64,000 bases of DNA from DSYU01 sp963827605 (GTDB taxonomy: Bacteria; Chloroflexota; Anaerolineae; Anaerolineales; Anaerolineaceae). Where the stretch lies: contig CAWHBK010000001.1 of assembly GCA_963827605.1 (NCBI GenBank), positions 2,046,001-2,110,000 on the forward strand. Direction: 5' to 3'. Every line of letters begins with the position of its first letter. Position 1 is the stretch's first letter. The translations under genes and the position numbers were made by a program. This document shows, piece after piece, positions 44,204-53,784 of this stretch. Below the pieces are notes generated by a model. It ran no database searches. It saw nothing but the letters and a program-made list of their open reading frames with translations, and was not told the origin of the DNA.

Positions 44204-44629
44204 ATGCCCGAATCACTAAAAATATCGATCGATCTGCCGGTTTCCCCGGAGCGCGTTTTTCGCGCCTGGCTGGATAGTTACGAGCATAGTCGCTTTACCG
44301 GCAGCCCGGCAAAAATAGGGGACCGGGCAGGCGGGGCATACACCGCTTTTGATGGCGACATTCAGGGAGTGACTTTGGTGTGCTCCCCCTACAGCCGCAT
44401 TGTTCAAACCTGGCGGACGAGAGAATTTCCGCCGGGCAGCCCAGATACACAAATCGAGATCCGGCTCGAGCCTACCTGCCTCGGAACACAATTGATTCTG
44501 CTTCAAACCGGCATCCCAGACGGGCAGTCCACCCGGTACATAACGCAGTGGGAAGCGCGCTATCTGCGGCCCATGTCGGATTATTTTGAAGCGATGGTTG
44601 GGGAGTCCAGCGTGGATATCGACGGGTGA
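44204..44629 (+). CDS. SRPBCC/AHSA1-domain protein
   Basis: The protein has 141 residues with GGAAGGAAAATCC before the ATG. It opens LKISIDLPVSPERVFRAWLD and ends WEARYLRPMSDYF, the start and end of the AHSA1 START-like fold that binds hydrophobic ligands. No regulator is adjacent. Confidence 0.8.
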   Translation: MPESLKISIDLPVSPERVFRAWLDSYEHSRFTGSPAKIGDRAGGAYTAFDGDIQGVTLVCSPYSRIVQTWRTREFPPGSPDTQIEIRLEPTCLGTQLILLQTGIPDGQSTRYITQWEARYLRPMSDYFEAMVGESSVDIDG

Positions 44630-44691
44630 TTCAAAGAATTGGGGGATCTTTCTGCTATAATTTGGCAAAACTATCCGAAACCATTGTCGTC

Positions 44692-46154
44692 ATGCAATTT
44701 AATTCCCCGTATTTTTTGTTTATCTTCCTACCGGTTTGCCTGCTGCTGTATTTTGTAGCCAATCCGCGCTATCGTAATCCAATTGCGTTGGCAGCCAGCC
44801 TGGTTTTCCTTGCCTGGGGGCAGTTATTTTACCTGCCGCTGATGGTTTTTATCATTGTGCTCAATTTCTATCTGGCGCAATCACTTGAACGCACTCGGGA
44901 GCATTCGGAACCGCAGGATCAAGCGCGAAAAATATTGGTTTGGGGGGTAGCGCTGAACGTGTTCCTGCTGATGTTTTTTAAAGTTGCTCTGACTTATGGA
45001 ACGGGATGGCTGGCTTTTCTGCCCGGAGGAATGGCAGAAGGCATCGCGCATAATTCGCTGCCGTTAGGGCTTTCGTATATTACCTTTCAGGTGATTGCTT
45101 ATCTGGTAGATGTATATAACGAAGTGCACGACAGCGAAAAGAGCCTGCTCAATTTCTCCTTGTTTGTACTGCTCTTCCCGAAGATGATCACGGGTCCCAT
45201 TGTTCGTTACCGCGACCTGGCGGAACAGCTTACTAACCGGCAGGTTAGCGCCGCGGCCGCGGCGCTCGGCGCTCGGCGTTTTATAATTGGGCTGGCAAAA
45301 AAGACCCTGATTGCCGATCAACTGGCGCGGGTAGTCAACCCGGCATTTGGGCTGGCAGCGCCGGACTTCTCGACCGGAATAGCCTGGCTGGTGCTGGTTG
45401 GGTATGCGCTTCAGCTCTACTTTGATTTTTCCGGCTACACCGACATGGCGATTGGAATGGGGCAGATGTTCGGCTTTCGCTTTGTGGAGAATTTCAACTA
45501 CCCGTACATTGCCCGCAGCATTAGCGATTTCTGGCGCAGGTGGCATATTTCGCTGTCCAGCTGGTTCCGCGACTACGTTTTTGTGCCCCTGGAATTTGCT
45601 CGCCGGCGTAGTGGGGGCGTTTTTCGGCAGCAGACCCACATCCTGATCGTGTTCTTGCTGACCGGGCTATGGCATGGGGTCACGCTAAACTTTGTGCTGT
45701 GGGGATTGGTGCACGGGCTGGCAATTGCGCTTGAGATGAGCGGGTTTGGGCGCTGGTTAAAAAAGTCTGGGCGCCCTTGCAGCATGTCTATGCCCTGACG
45801 GTGATCCTGCTGGGCTGGGTTTTTTTTCGCTCGCCTACGCTGGGCTACGCCGGGCAAATGTTCGCTCGCCTGGCTGGTTTCAACCAGGGTATAACAACGC
45901 TGCCCTATTCGGCTACCCGTCCACTGCCGCTCATTGAAAATTCGGTCTGGTTGGCGCTGGGGTTGGGAATTCTTTTCTCTATGCCGTTGCTGCCGGCTTT
46001 GAAACGAGCCTGGGAGAAAATCAGCGGGGACCGGCAGTTCCTGCGTGGCGCGGCTGTATTGAGCACGGACCTGTTCTTGCTTCTCTTACTGGCTGGTTCG
46101 GTGGCGGCGGCGGTTGGCTCCACATACGTAGCCAGTATTTATGGGGGGTTTTAA
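44692..46154 (+). CDS. MBOAT O-acyltransferase (AlgI/DltB-like), frameshifted
   Basis: About 487 codons, about 10-12 membrane helices. The family core RSISDFWRRWHISLSSWFRD and catalytic His in TGLWHGVTLNFVLWG are present. One base is missing near 45765 (KKSGRP should read KKVWAPLQHVYALTV), after which the last two helices follow in another frame. A TATAAT at 44656-44661 is a likely -10. MBOAT enzymes of this group move an acyl group across the membrane to a polysaccharide or teichoic acid. First gene of the O-acylation cassette. Confidence 0.9.
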
Positions 46155-46157
46155 GCG

Positions 46158-47270
46158 ATGGTTGATCAATCGCCAAAACCGGCGGTTCCGGCCTCTTCCG
46201 GAATGAATGCCGGCCTCCTCAAAATGGTGCGCAGCCGGGCAGGTGCTGTCTGGAACGCTGTCTGCGAGCACTACCCCATGCTATTTATAATAGTGTTTCT
46301 CGGACTGCTGCTGCTGCCGCTGCTGGGCTTTCAGGGCAGTTTTCGTGATTTTCCAAAGACCTTTTTTGGTTATGATACCCTGATCCGCAGCTATACCGGC
46401 GCACGCCTGGTTGTAATGAAAGATGAAATCTTTGGCGATATGTTTGCCCGCCCGGGGCCATGGCTGGCGTATACCGGCGAAACAAGCATGGATGATTACC
46501 AAAACGCGCATCCGTTTTCGAGTGAGGAACTTGCGCGCATCCAGAAAAACCTGGATGGGTTAGACGTTCGTCTTAGCGAGAAAGGCATTCGCTTCCTGGT
46601 GGTAGTTGTGCCGGGGAAGAACACCATTTATCCAGAAGCCATGCCGTCCCAGGTGGCGGTGATAGGCAAGCAATCCCGGACAGACCAGTTGCTGGCGTAT
46701 CAAAAAGAACACGGTCAGGCCGAAATTCTCGACCTACGCCCGGCGCTGCAGCAGGCACGCCAGGAGCGCCAGGTATATTATGCAACAGATACACATTGGA
46801 ATGCATTCGGCATTCTGGCTGGGTATAATAGAATCATACAGTCACTGCAAAGCGATTTTCCTTCATTGCAGGCGCACACTCTTGAGGATTTTCAAATAGT
46901 ATCCAAGGGTATGGGTAGTGGGGATTTGAGCAAAGAGTGGGTGCAGGGTTTCGTGCAGGAGGAGATGTTCCACCTTGAACCGCGCTTTCCGCGCAGGACG
47001 GTGCAGTTCTCCCTCACGCAGGGGACCGCCTTGCTGCCCGGACGCATGGTGGCCACCTATAATCCTGAACCAGACTTGCCGAGGGCGATGATCTACCATG
47101 ATTTATTCTTTAATGAAATGATCCCATTCCTGTCCGATCATTTCAGCTGGGCAGTTTACCATTGGGCTTTCAAGGTAGATGAATCCTTTGTAGCAGGTGA
47201 AAAACCCGATATCGTGATTTTTGAAGTAACAGACCGTTACTTGTCGCGATTGTTAACCATAACAAAATAG
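46158..47270 (+). CDS. AlgJ/AlgX-like SGNH protein, catalytic Ser replaced
   Basis: The protein has 370 residues. A single membrane helix (residues about 42-60) anchors an extracytoplasmic SGNH-like domain. FLVVVVPGKNTIYPEAMP and ATDTHWNAFGI contain the Asp-His pair of AlgJ/AlgX. The expected [RHG]DSF serine motif reads YHDLFFNEM, so residue 316 is Leu (TTA at 47103) instead of Ser (TCA). It starts 3 bp after the MBOAT stop. It probably partners the acyltransferase, like AlgJ/AlgX in alginate acetylation or DltD in D-alanylation. Confidence 0.78.
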   Translation: MVDQSPKPAVPASSGMNAGLLKMVRSRAGAVWNAVCEHYPMLFIIVFLGLLLLPLLGFQGSFRDFPKTFFGYDTLIRSYTGARLVVMKDEIFGDMFARPGPWLAYTGETSMDDYQNAHPFSSEELARIQKNLDGLDVRLSEKGIRFLVVVVPGKNTIYPEAMPSQVAVIGKQSRTDQLLAYQKEHGQAEILDLRPALQQARQERQVYYATDTHWNAFGILAGYNRIIQSLQSDFPSLQAHTLEDFQIVSKGMGSGDLSKEWVQGFVQEEMFHLEPRFPRRTVQFSLTQGTALLPGRMVATYNPEPDLPRAMIYHDLFFNEMIPFLSDHFSWAVYHWAFKVDESFVAGEKPDIVIFEVTDRYLSRLLTITK

Positions 47271-47292
47271 TTTATGGGAAGGGAGGCGGATC

Positions 47293-48921
47293 ATGACTCT
47301 TTCGCCAGTAATCAACCACCAGTACAATATTGGGCATATCTGCACCCGACAGCAGTGTGAGGCCGGGCTCGGAGAAAAAGTTGCCTTGCGCTGGATTACG
47401 CCGGCCCTGGAGCGGGTTGATTACACCTTCCGGCACCTGGAAGAAAACAGCAGCCGGGTGGCAAACCTGTTGCAAGGGCTGGGGGTTGTTAAGGGCGAGC
47501 GTGTGTTTGTCTTCCTGCCCAGGATGCCCGAAGTATTTTTTTCTTTCCTGGGGATCTTGAAAATCCAGGCAGTCGCGGGCCTTCTGTTTGCCAATTTCGG
47601 CGAAGATGCATTACTCGACCGCCTGGGCGATAGTGACGCGCGAGTACTGATTACAAAAAAGAGTTTTCTGCGGAAAATCCGCGCCATTTGGCCCAGTTTG
47701 CCGGCGCTGGAAAAGGTGCTGGTGGTGGACCTGGCGGAAGATGAATCGGAACGGGTGTTGAGTTTTCCATGCCTGTTTGAAACGGCCAGCCCTGTGTACG
47801 CAACACCCCTCACTACTGCCGATACGCCTTCGGTGCTGCACTACACCTCCGGGTCGACGGGCAAGCCAAAAGGGGTGCAGCACGTTCACCGCAGCGTGCT
47901 GACTCAGGCAAGCACCTTCCGCGGCATTTTGAGCGTTGAAGACGAGGATGTTTTCTGGTGCACTGCCGATCCGGGTTGGGTGACGGGCACCTCCTATGGA
48001 GTAATTGGACCGTGGAGCCAGGGGGTTACCCAGGTGCAGTTTGGTGGCAATTACAACGCGGAGGCCTGGTTCCGTATTCTGGAAAACGAGAAAGTAAACG
48101 TATGGTACACCGCCCCAACTGCGCTTCGTATGCTGATGCAGGAAGGTGACGCGCTCTACCGGCGCGCGGACCTTTCGAACCTGCGGCATATTTTCAGTGT
48201 GGGTGAGCCGCTCAATCCGGCGGTGATCGAGTGGGGTAGACGGGTGCTGAAACACGATATTTACGATACCTGGTTCCAAACTGAAACTGGCTCAATTATG
48301 ATCTCCAACCGCCCGGGAATTGACATCCGCCCGGGTTCGATGGGCAAGCCTTTTCCGCCCATCGAAGCGGCCATCCTGGAGGAAAATGGCTGCCCGGCTG
48401 CCGACATGCAGCAGGGACGCCTGTGCCTGAAAGCCGGCTGGCCTTCGATGTTTATTACCTACCTGAACCGTGAGCAGCAGTACGCGGAAAAATTCCACAA
48501 TGGCTATTATGACTCGGGGGACATGGCTTACCAGGACGAGGAAGGGTACTTCTGGTTCGTCGGTCGTGGGGATGATGTGATCAATACTGCCGGGCACCTG
48601 ATCAGCCCATTTGAAGTGGAGAGTGCCTTGTTGGAAGTGGTGGAAGTAGCAGAGGCTGGAGTGATCGCTGCGCCGGATGATCTGCTTTGGGAAAAAGTAG
48701 TGGCGTATGTGTGCTTGAAACCCGGCGTCGAATGGACCCGCGAACTGGAGGTGAAGCTGCGCGTGTACATTTCAAACCGGGTCTCCTCGATTGCTACTCC
48801 ACAGGAGATCCGCGTGATTGAATCGATCCCGAAGAACAAAAGCGGAAAGATTATGCGGCGAGTACTAAAAGCCTGGTACACTGGTAAAGATGCCGGTGAT
48901 TTATCGACATTGGAGGAGTAA
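47293..48921 (+). CDS. Acetyl-CoA-synthetase-like AMP ligase
   Basis: The protein has 542 residues. P-loop-like LHYTSGSTGKPKGVQHVH, WCTADPGWVTGTSYGVIGPW (an AcsA-type motif), YDTWFQTETGSIM and the hinge GRGDDVINTAGHLISP are present, with the catalytic Lys in PKNKSGKIMRR. It adenylates a short carboxylate, probably acetate. The ACP gene lies 4 bp downstream, so the acyl group may be passed to that carrier instead of, or as well as, CoA. Confidence 0.9.
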   Translation: MTLSPVINHQYNIGHICTRQQCEAGLGEKVALRWITPALERVDYTFRHLEENSSRVANLLQGLGVVKGERVFVFLPRMPEVFFSFLGILKIQAVAGLLFANFGEDALLDRLGDSDARVLITKKSFLRKIRAIWPSLPALEKVLVVDLAEDESERVLSFPCLFETASPVYATPLTTADTPSVLHYTSGSTGKPKGVQHVHRSVLTQASTFRGILSVEDEDVFWCTADPGWVTGTSYGVIGPWSQGVTQVQFGGNYNAEAWFRILENEKVNVWYTAPTALRMLMQEGDALYRRADLSNLRHIFSVGEPLNPAVIEWGRRVLKHDIYDTWFQTETGSIMISNRPGIDIRPGSMGKPFPPIEAAILEENGCPAADMQQGRLCLKAGWPSMFITYLNREQQYAEKFHNGYYDSGDMAYQDEEGYFWFVGRGDDVINTAGHLISPFEVESALLEVVEVAEAGVIAAPDDLLWEKVVAYVCLKPGVEWTRELEVKLRVYISNRVSSIATPQEIRVIESIPKNKSGKIMRRVLKAWYTGKDAGDLSTLEE

Positions 48922-48925
48922 ATAC

Positions 48926-49162
48926 ATGGACACAATGAATAAATTGGCGGATGTTTTCCGAGAGGTCTTCGACGATCCGGCGATCAACCTAAAACCTGAG
49001 ATGACTACGGACGATGTAGAAGGTTGGGATTCTCTAACACATATAAACCTGATCATGGCCGTAGAGAATCATTTCAATGTGCGCTTCAACAACAAGGAAT
49101 TGATGAGTTTTCGGAACGTTGGCGATCTGGCGAATTGCGTGGATAGCAAGCTGAATAAATAA
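48926..49162 (+). CDS. Acyl carrier protein
   Basis: The protein has 78 residues from ATG 48926 (TTGGAGGAG upstream). The phosphopantetheine site is Ser in EGWDSLTHINLIMAVE. GWDSL is frequent in stand-alone carrier proteins of non-fatty-acid pathways, whereas fatty acid ACPs usually have GADSLD. It should carry the acyl group made by the adjacent ligase to the MBOAT enzyme, as DltC does. Confidence 0.88.
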   Translation: MDTMNKLADVFREVFDDPAINLKPEMTTDDVEGWDSLTHINLIMAVENHFNVRFNNKELMSFRNVGDLANCVDSKLNK

Positions 49163-49172
49163 AGGGATAATT

Positions 49173-49607
49173 ATGGAAATCTTCGAGGCCAAACAAGTCA
49201 ATGACGAATTGGTTGAGGCATTTCAATGCCTGGTACCGCAGTTGTCTTCGTCTTCCCCTGCGCCCAGCCGCGCACAGATCCAGGAGATGGTTGATTCACC
49301 CGCGGTGATTTTGCTGATGGCACGGGATGAGGGTAAACTGGTTGGGTCCCTGTCGCTGGTCGTTTTTCGCATCCCAACCGGCGTGCGAGCCTGGATCGAG
49401 GATGTGGTGGTGGACCAGAGCGCGCGGGGCAAGGGCGTTGGCGAGGCACTCACTCGCGCGGCCCTGGAGCATGCTAAAGTGCTGGGAGTCAAGACGGTAG
49501 ATCTCACCTCGCGACCCTCACGCGAAGCGGCCAACCGGTTATACGTGCGGGTAGGGTTCCAGTCTCGCCAGACGAACCTGTACCGCTATACCATCAGCCA
49601 GGAATGA
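49173..49607 (+). CDS. GNAT acetyltransferase
   Basis: The protein has 144 residues. WIEDVVVDQSARGKGVGEAL is the acetyl-CoA loop, and PSREAANRLYVRVGFQ is the C-terminal motif. It follows the carrier protein by 10 bp, so it may belong to the same transcript. Its TGA overlaps the next start. Confidence 0.87.
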   Translation: MEIFEAKQVNDELVEAFQCLVPQLSSSSPAPSRAQIQEMVDSPAVILLMARDEGKLVGSLSLVVFRIPTGVRAWIEDVVVDQSARGKGVGEALTRAALEHAKVLGVKTVDLTSRPSREAANRLYVRVGFQSRQTNLYRYTISQE

Positions 49608-49894
49608 GAGCAAACGTTTCTGTGCGGCTGGAGCAGGCGCGCATGATCGTGCTGCGCCTGGCGCGTCTGTCCGCAGATTCAGCTTACGCGCACATTTCGA
49701 GCGGCTATCGCGGCTCGCTGCTGCGTACCATTGACCGCCTGGAGCAGCTGGAGAACGTCGAGCAGGCCGATCCCGAAACAGTGCGGCTGTTGGACTTTTT
49801 AATCGACAAAGGCTTTGACCTGCTGGCCAGCGCTGCCCGAGAGCTTGGCGACCCGGAAATGGCCAGTTTTGCCAGCCGTAAGGCGGGTCACTAG
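49604..49894 (+). CDS. Small helical protein, unknown
   Basis: The protein has 96 residues. The ATG overlaps the GNAT stop (ATGA), so it is translationally coupled. It is highly charged and predicted to be mostly helical (LEQARMIVLRLARLSADSAY, RTIDRLEQLENVEQADP). No family recognised. Its TAG stop lies inside the terminal palindrome. Confidence 0.6.
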   Translation: MRANVSVRLEQARMIVLRLARLSADSAYAHISSGYRGSLLRTIDRLEQLENVEQADPETVRLLDFLIDKGFDLLASAARELGDPEMASFASRKAGH

Positions 49895-49942
49895 TGGATG
49901 GAAGCTGGCTGCGCGGCCCGCGCAGCCAGCTTCCATCCACTA
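49892..49942. terminator. 51-nt perfect palindrome, bidirectional terminator
   Basis: Arms 49892-49916 and 49918-49942 are fully complementary (25 bp) with one central base. It sits between convergent genes and includes the stop codon of the plus gene. The U-tracts beyond it are poor, so termination may need Rho or another factor. Confidence 0.7.
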
Positions 49943-49948
49943 CAACCT

Positions 49949-50803
49949 TTATACGCGTACGCGGGCAATCGAGAGCGCGTAATCAACCAGCATGCCGGGT
50001 AAGTCCACCCCGGTGAGCGGCACGGTGGAGTGAAATTCCATCGTGTGGTTGACCTCGTTGATCAGGTAGCCGCGGTCGGGATCTTCCAGGATATCAATGG
50101 CGACTACACCGCCGCCAACCGCCTGGGCAGCGCGTACGCTGATGTCGTTGATCTCGGGCGTCACCGGGCATACTTCAGCCTTCCCACCCCGCGCTGTGTT
50201 GGTGATCCAGTGTGATGAGCTGCGGTAGATGGCGCACACGGTCTGGTTACCGATCACGAAGGAGCGAATATCGCGCCCGGGCTTGTGAATATATTCCTGG
50301 ATGTAAAAAACCGAATGCTGGAATGAGCCGAGAATCTCTTTGTGTTCGAGGATAGCCTCGGCGGCTTCGCGGTCGTTGATCTTGGCCAGCAGGCGGCCCC
50401 AGGAGCCGATCACCGGCTTGAGCACCACCGGGTAGCCCACCGTTTCCATGATTTCCAGCGCGGCTTCGGCGGTGAAGGCCACCCACACCCGCGGCTGCGG
50501 CACGCCGGCCTGGGTGAGGGCGGCCGAGGTGGCCAGCTTGTCACCGCAGGTGGCGGCGACACTGGCCATATTCACCGTCGGAATGCCCCAGGAATTGAGC
50601 ACCTGGGTGGTATACAGCCCGTTTTTGTAGGACAGGCTGCGCTCGAGCACCACATCGTAATCCAGCCAGACGCCTGGTTCAGCGAGGTTCAAACCGATCT
50701 GGCGGTCATCGATCTTATCAAACGGGATCCCGCGCTGGTCGAGCGCCTCGAAGATCCATTTTTCTTCCACGCGCACGCGGGTATAAAGCACACCAATTTT
50801 CAT
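49949..50803 (-). CDS. lysX: LysX, alpha-aminoadipate-LysW ligase
   Basis: This 284-residue ATP-grasp enzyme is very similar by eye to Thermus LysX: GYPVVLKPVIGSWGRLLAK, FYIQEYIHKPGRDIRSFVIG, YRSSSHWITNTARGG and NEVNHTMEFHSTVPLTGVD. It attaches alpha-aminoadipate to the C-terminal Glu of the carrier protein LysW. GGAGGACTC precedes the ATG. It is the last gene of the lysine operon. It is intact, unlike the four genes before it. LysW, LysZ, LysY, LysJ and LysK are not in this window. Confidence 0.93.
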   Translation of the reverse strand: MKIGVLYTRVRVEEKWIFEALDQRGIPFDKIDDRQIGLNLAEPGVWLDYDVVLERSLSYKNGLYTTQVLNSWGIPTVNMASVAATCGDKLATSAALTQAGVPQPRVWVAFTAEAALEIMETVGYPVVLKPVIGSWGRLLAKINDREAAEAILEHKEILGSFQHSVFYIQEYIHKPGRDIRSFVIGNQTVCAIYRSSSHWITNTARGGKAEVCPVTPEINDISVRAAQAVGGGVVAIDILEDPDRGYLINEVNHTMEFHSTVPLTGVDLPGMLVDYALSIARVRV

Positions 50804-50820
50804 AGGAGAGTCCTCCGTTT

Positions 50821-50930
50821 TCAGTTATCAGTAATCAGTTGTCAGTAATTAGCGACAGATGCACACACATAGGAAATTATAAAGATTTGATAACTATTGT
50901 GTCCATCTGCGTTTATCTGGGGTTGATCTG
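50821..50930. repeat. Dispersed intergenic repeat within the 3' end of the dehydrogenase frame
   Basis: Inverted arms CGACAGATGCACACACA (50853-50869) and TGTGTCCATCTGCG (50899-50912), followed by the direct variations TTATCTGGGG/TTGATCTGCT. Left of it, TCAGTTATCAGTAATCAGTT is a second short-period repeat. Together they supply the last 25-30 codons of the upstream gene. Confidence 0.5.
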
Positions 50931-51934
50931 CTTCTAGCTTATCCAGGATAGCCTGGGTGATGGTTTCAGTGGTATTGGGCAGGCCGGCTTCGAGCACGGC
51001 GCTGACGGCGCGTTCGATGCGGTCCGCTTCTGTGGGTAAGTCCCAGGCATAGCGCGCCAGCAGGGCGGCGCTGAGGATGGCGGCGATGGGGTTGGCGATG
51101 CCTTTACCGGCAATATCCGGAGCGGAGCCGTGTACTGGTTCGGCCAGCGCCACGCCCTCGCCCCAGTTGAGCGAAGGCGCCAGCCCCATCCCGCCCATCC
51201 AGTAGGAGGCCTCATCGGAGAGAATATCGCCAAACAGGTTGGTGGTGATGATCACATCAAAGCGTTCCGGCTCGGCGACCATCTTGAGCGCGGCGATATC
51301 CACCAGCAGCTCGTCGACCTCAACGGCAAACCCTGCCTGCCGGCATTGTTCAACGGCCTGGCGGACGGTATCGCGGAACAGCCCATCGGTGAGGGGCAGT
51401 ACGTTGGCCTTGTGCACGATGGTGAGCTTGCGCCGCCCGGCTGCGCGCATCAATTCCAGCGTGCGCCCCGCCAGGCGCTGCGATGCGCGGCGGGTGATCA
51501 CCCGCTCGGCGATGGCGGTTGCTCCGCCGTCTTCCAACCGCTCGCGCCCGGCGTACAACCCTTCGGTGTTCTCGCGCACAACAAGCAGGTCGATGCCCGG
51601 GCGGGGGGAAACGCGCGGCAGGCTGCGCACCGGGCGCAGGTTGGCGTACAGGTCCAGCTCCTGGCGCATGGTCAGGATGGCGCTGCGGTAGCCTTCCACT
51701 TTTCGGCTGGGTGAGGAAACCGCGCCGAACAGGGCCGCGCCGCATGCGCGGATGGCCTCCAGCGTCTCTTCCGGCACCGAGACACCGCGGCGCAGAAAAC
51801 ATTCCCACCCGGCCTCTGCCGGGGATAGTCTCCAGGCCGGGGATCACGGCGCTGCAGCACGCGCACTGCCGCGGGGATTACTTCCGCCCGATGCCATCAC
51901 CTTCGATGGCACACAGTTTGGGTCGCGGGTTCAT
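50842..51934 (-). CDS. Homoisocitrate dehydrogenase, frameshifted
   Basis: Start is ATG 51934, overlapping the previous stop (ATGA). PKLCAIEGDGIG is the first strand; three one-base changes follow near 51884, 51855 and 51827, then one long frame to the end. VRENTEGLYAGRERLEDGG, HKANVLPLTDGLF, RFDVIITTNLFGDILSDEA and EPVHGSAPDIAGKG define the beta-decarboxylating dehydrogenase family. Genomic context (HCS, homoaconitase, LysX) favours homoisocitrate over isopropylmalate as substrate. It makes 2-oxoadipate using NAD. The C-terminal tail (INADGHNSYQIF...) comes from a repeat. Confidence 0.87.
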
Positions 51935-52445
51935 TCTCTTTCGCCGGGGAAGCGCCCGTGCTGCTTGACGTAGTTGACAATGCCACCCGCGGCGAGGATT
52001 TCGCGGGCGAACTCGGGCAGCTGTGGCAGTTCGTAAATTCGTTCGGGTCTGCCTTGGCGGCCTGGACAAGGATGCGGTTGTTGGGCAGATCGAGGGTCAC
52101 CTCTTCGCCGTCCTGCAGACCGGCGACGATTTCCGGCGCTTCAAACAGAGGGATGCCCAGGTTGAGCGCGTTGCGGAAGAAGATGCGCGCGAAGCTCAGC
52201 GCGATGATCGCACCCACCTTGCGCCGGCGCAGCGCTTCGACGGCGTATTCGCGGGATGAGCCGCAGCCAAAGTTTTCCGTGGCAACAATAATATCCCCTG
52301 GCTGGGCGTTTTTGGCAAAATCTGGCCGGGCTTCGATAAAAGCTGCCTCGCCAACATCGGCATCCGGGCGCATATACGGGGCATAGCGCCCGGGAACGAT
52401 CTGATCTGTATCTACATCAGCTCCAAATTTCCAAATTCGTGACAT
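51931..52445 (-). CDS. Homoaconitase small subunit, frameshifted
   Basis: About 171 codons from ATG 52445 (TGGAGAAA upstream). KFGADVDTDQIVPGRYAPY, VATENFGCGSSREYAVEAL and FARIFFRNALNLGIP are hallmarks of the LeuD/HacB swivel domain. One missing G near 52055 shifts the frame, after which ELPQLPEFAREILAAGG and the C-terminus follow and end in TGA at 51931. With the large subunit it converts homocitrate to homoisocitrate. The first 130 residues are in a single frame. Confidence 0.87.
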
Positions 52446-52471
52446 GAGGTTTCTCCAGTAAAAGGGCTTGA

Positions 52472-53776
52472 TCAATCGGTACTGTCAATGATTGAAGCGG
52501 GGAAATCGTTCTCCGTTACGGTCATTCGTTGACGTTTTAGTATTACAACTTCTCGGATCAGTGATGACCCCGGTCAGTGCGGTGGCCGCGGCGACTGCCG
52601 GCGAGGCCAGGTAAATTTGCGATGTGGGCGCGCCCATGCGGCCTTTGAAGTTGCGGTTGCCGGTGGAGAGGCAGACATCGTCATCGCCCAGGGTGCCCTG
52701 GTGGCGGCCCATGCACGGTCCGCAGCCGGGGGTGGTGAGGATTGCCCCGGCCTCGATCAGGTGAGCAGGGTGCCATCGGCGGCGGCGCGGGCCAGCTCCC
52801 GGCTGGAGGCCGGGGTGACCAGGAAGCGCACCTTGCTGGAAACGCGCCGCCCGCGCAGAATATCGGCTGCCTGGCGCATATCTTCATAGCGCCCGTTGGT
52901 GCAGGTGCCCAGGAAGACCACGCTGACGGGTGTTCCGGCGACCTGCGAGAGATCGACCACCTGGTCGACCGCGTGGGGGATGGCGACCTGCGGTTCGAGC
53001 GTCGCCCAGGTCGATGGTGATCGCTGCGCATGTAGCTGCGCCTGCGGATCGACAAAAAGCCAATCGGGGACGTGAAACTGCTCCGCGACCGCGCCGGTGG
53101 GCGGGACGATGCCAACTTTTGCGCCCACCTCGACGGCCATGCTGGCCAGGGTTTGCCGCCCGGGCAGGTCGAGCCAATCCAGCCCGTGGTATTCCACCGC
53201 GGCATAGTTTGCGCCGGAGATGGTCAGCACCTGGCAGATTTTGAGCGCCAGGTCCTTGGCGTCCACGCCCGGGTTGAAGCGCCCGTTGACCTGTACGCGC
53301 ACGGTTTCCGGCACGCGCAGCCAGGTGCGCCCGGTGGCCCAGATCAGCGCTACATCGGTCGAGCCCATCCCCGAGCCAAACGCGCCGACCGAGCCATAGC
53401 CGGTGGAGTGCGAGTCGGACCCGAGCACAATTTTCCCCGGCGCGGCGATTTTTTCTTCCACCAGCACCTGGTGGCAGATACCCCGGCCAACATCAAACAG
53501 GCGGATGCCCTGCTCCTGGGCAAAGCGGCGCACCAGGTTCTGCGAGTTGGCCGTCCCGACCGTAGCGGCCGGGGCGACGTGGTCGAGAATCATCACCAGC
53601 TGGGCCGGGTTCTTTACCCGTGGCACGCCCAGCTCATCTTGCATGATCTTGATAATGCTGGGGGTGAGCGAGTCGTGGCTCATCACCACGTCTGGCTCGA
53701 CGACTACCAGCTCGCCAGCCTGTACCGGGCGCCCGGCGGCGTGGGATAAAATTTGTTCGGAAAGTGTTTGTCCCAT
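52472..53776 (-). CDS. Homoaconitase large subunit, frameshifted
   Basis: About 435 codons, normal length. TLSEQILSHAAGRPVQAGE, VLGSDSHSTGYGSVGAFGSG (Fe-S and substrate residues), CTNGRYEDMRQAADIL and TTPGCGPCMGRHQGTLGD contain the three cluster Cys. A compensating pair of indels lies near 53025 and 52998, a missing C near 52757 and a missing base near 52555 (VITDPREVVILKRQR then follows). The TGA at 52472 is the reconstructed stop. It holds the [4Fe-4S] centre. 8 bp after the HCS stop. Confidence 0.88.
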
Positions 53777-53784
53777 AGTAACCT

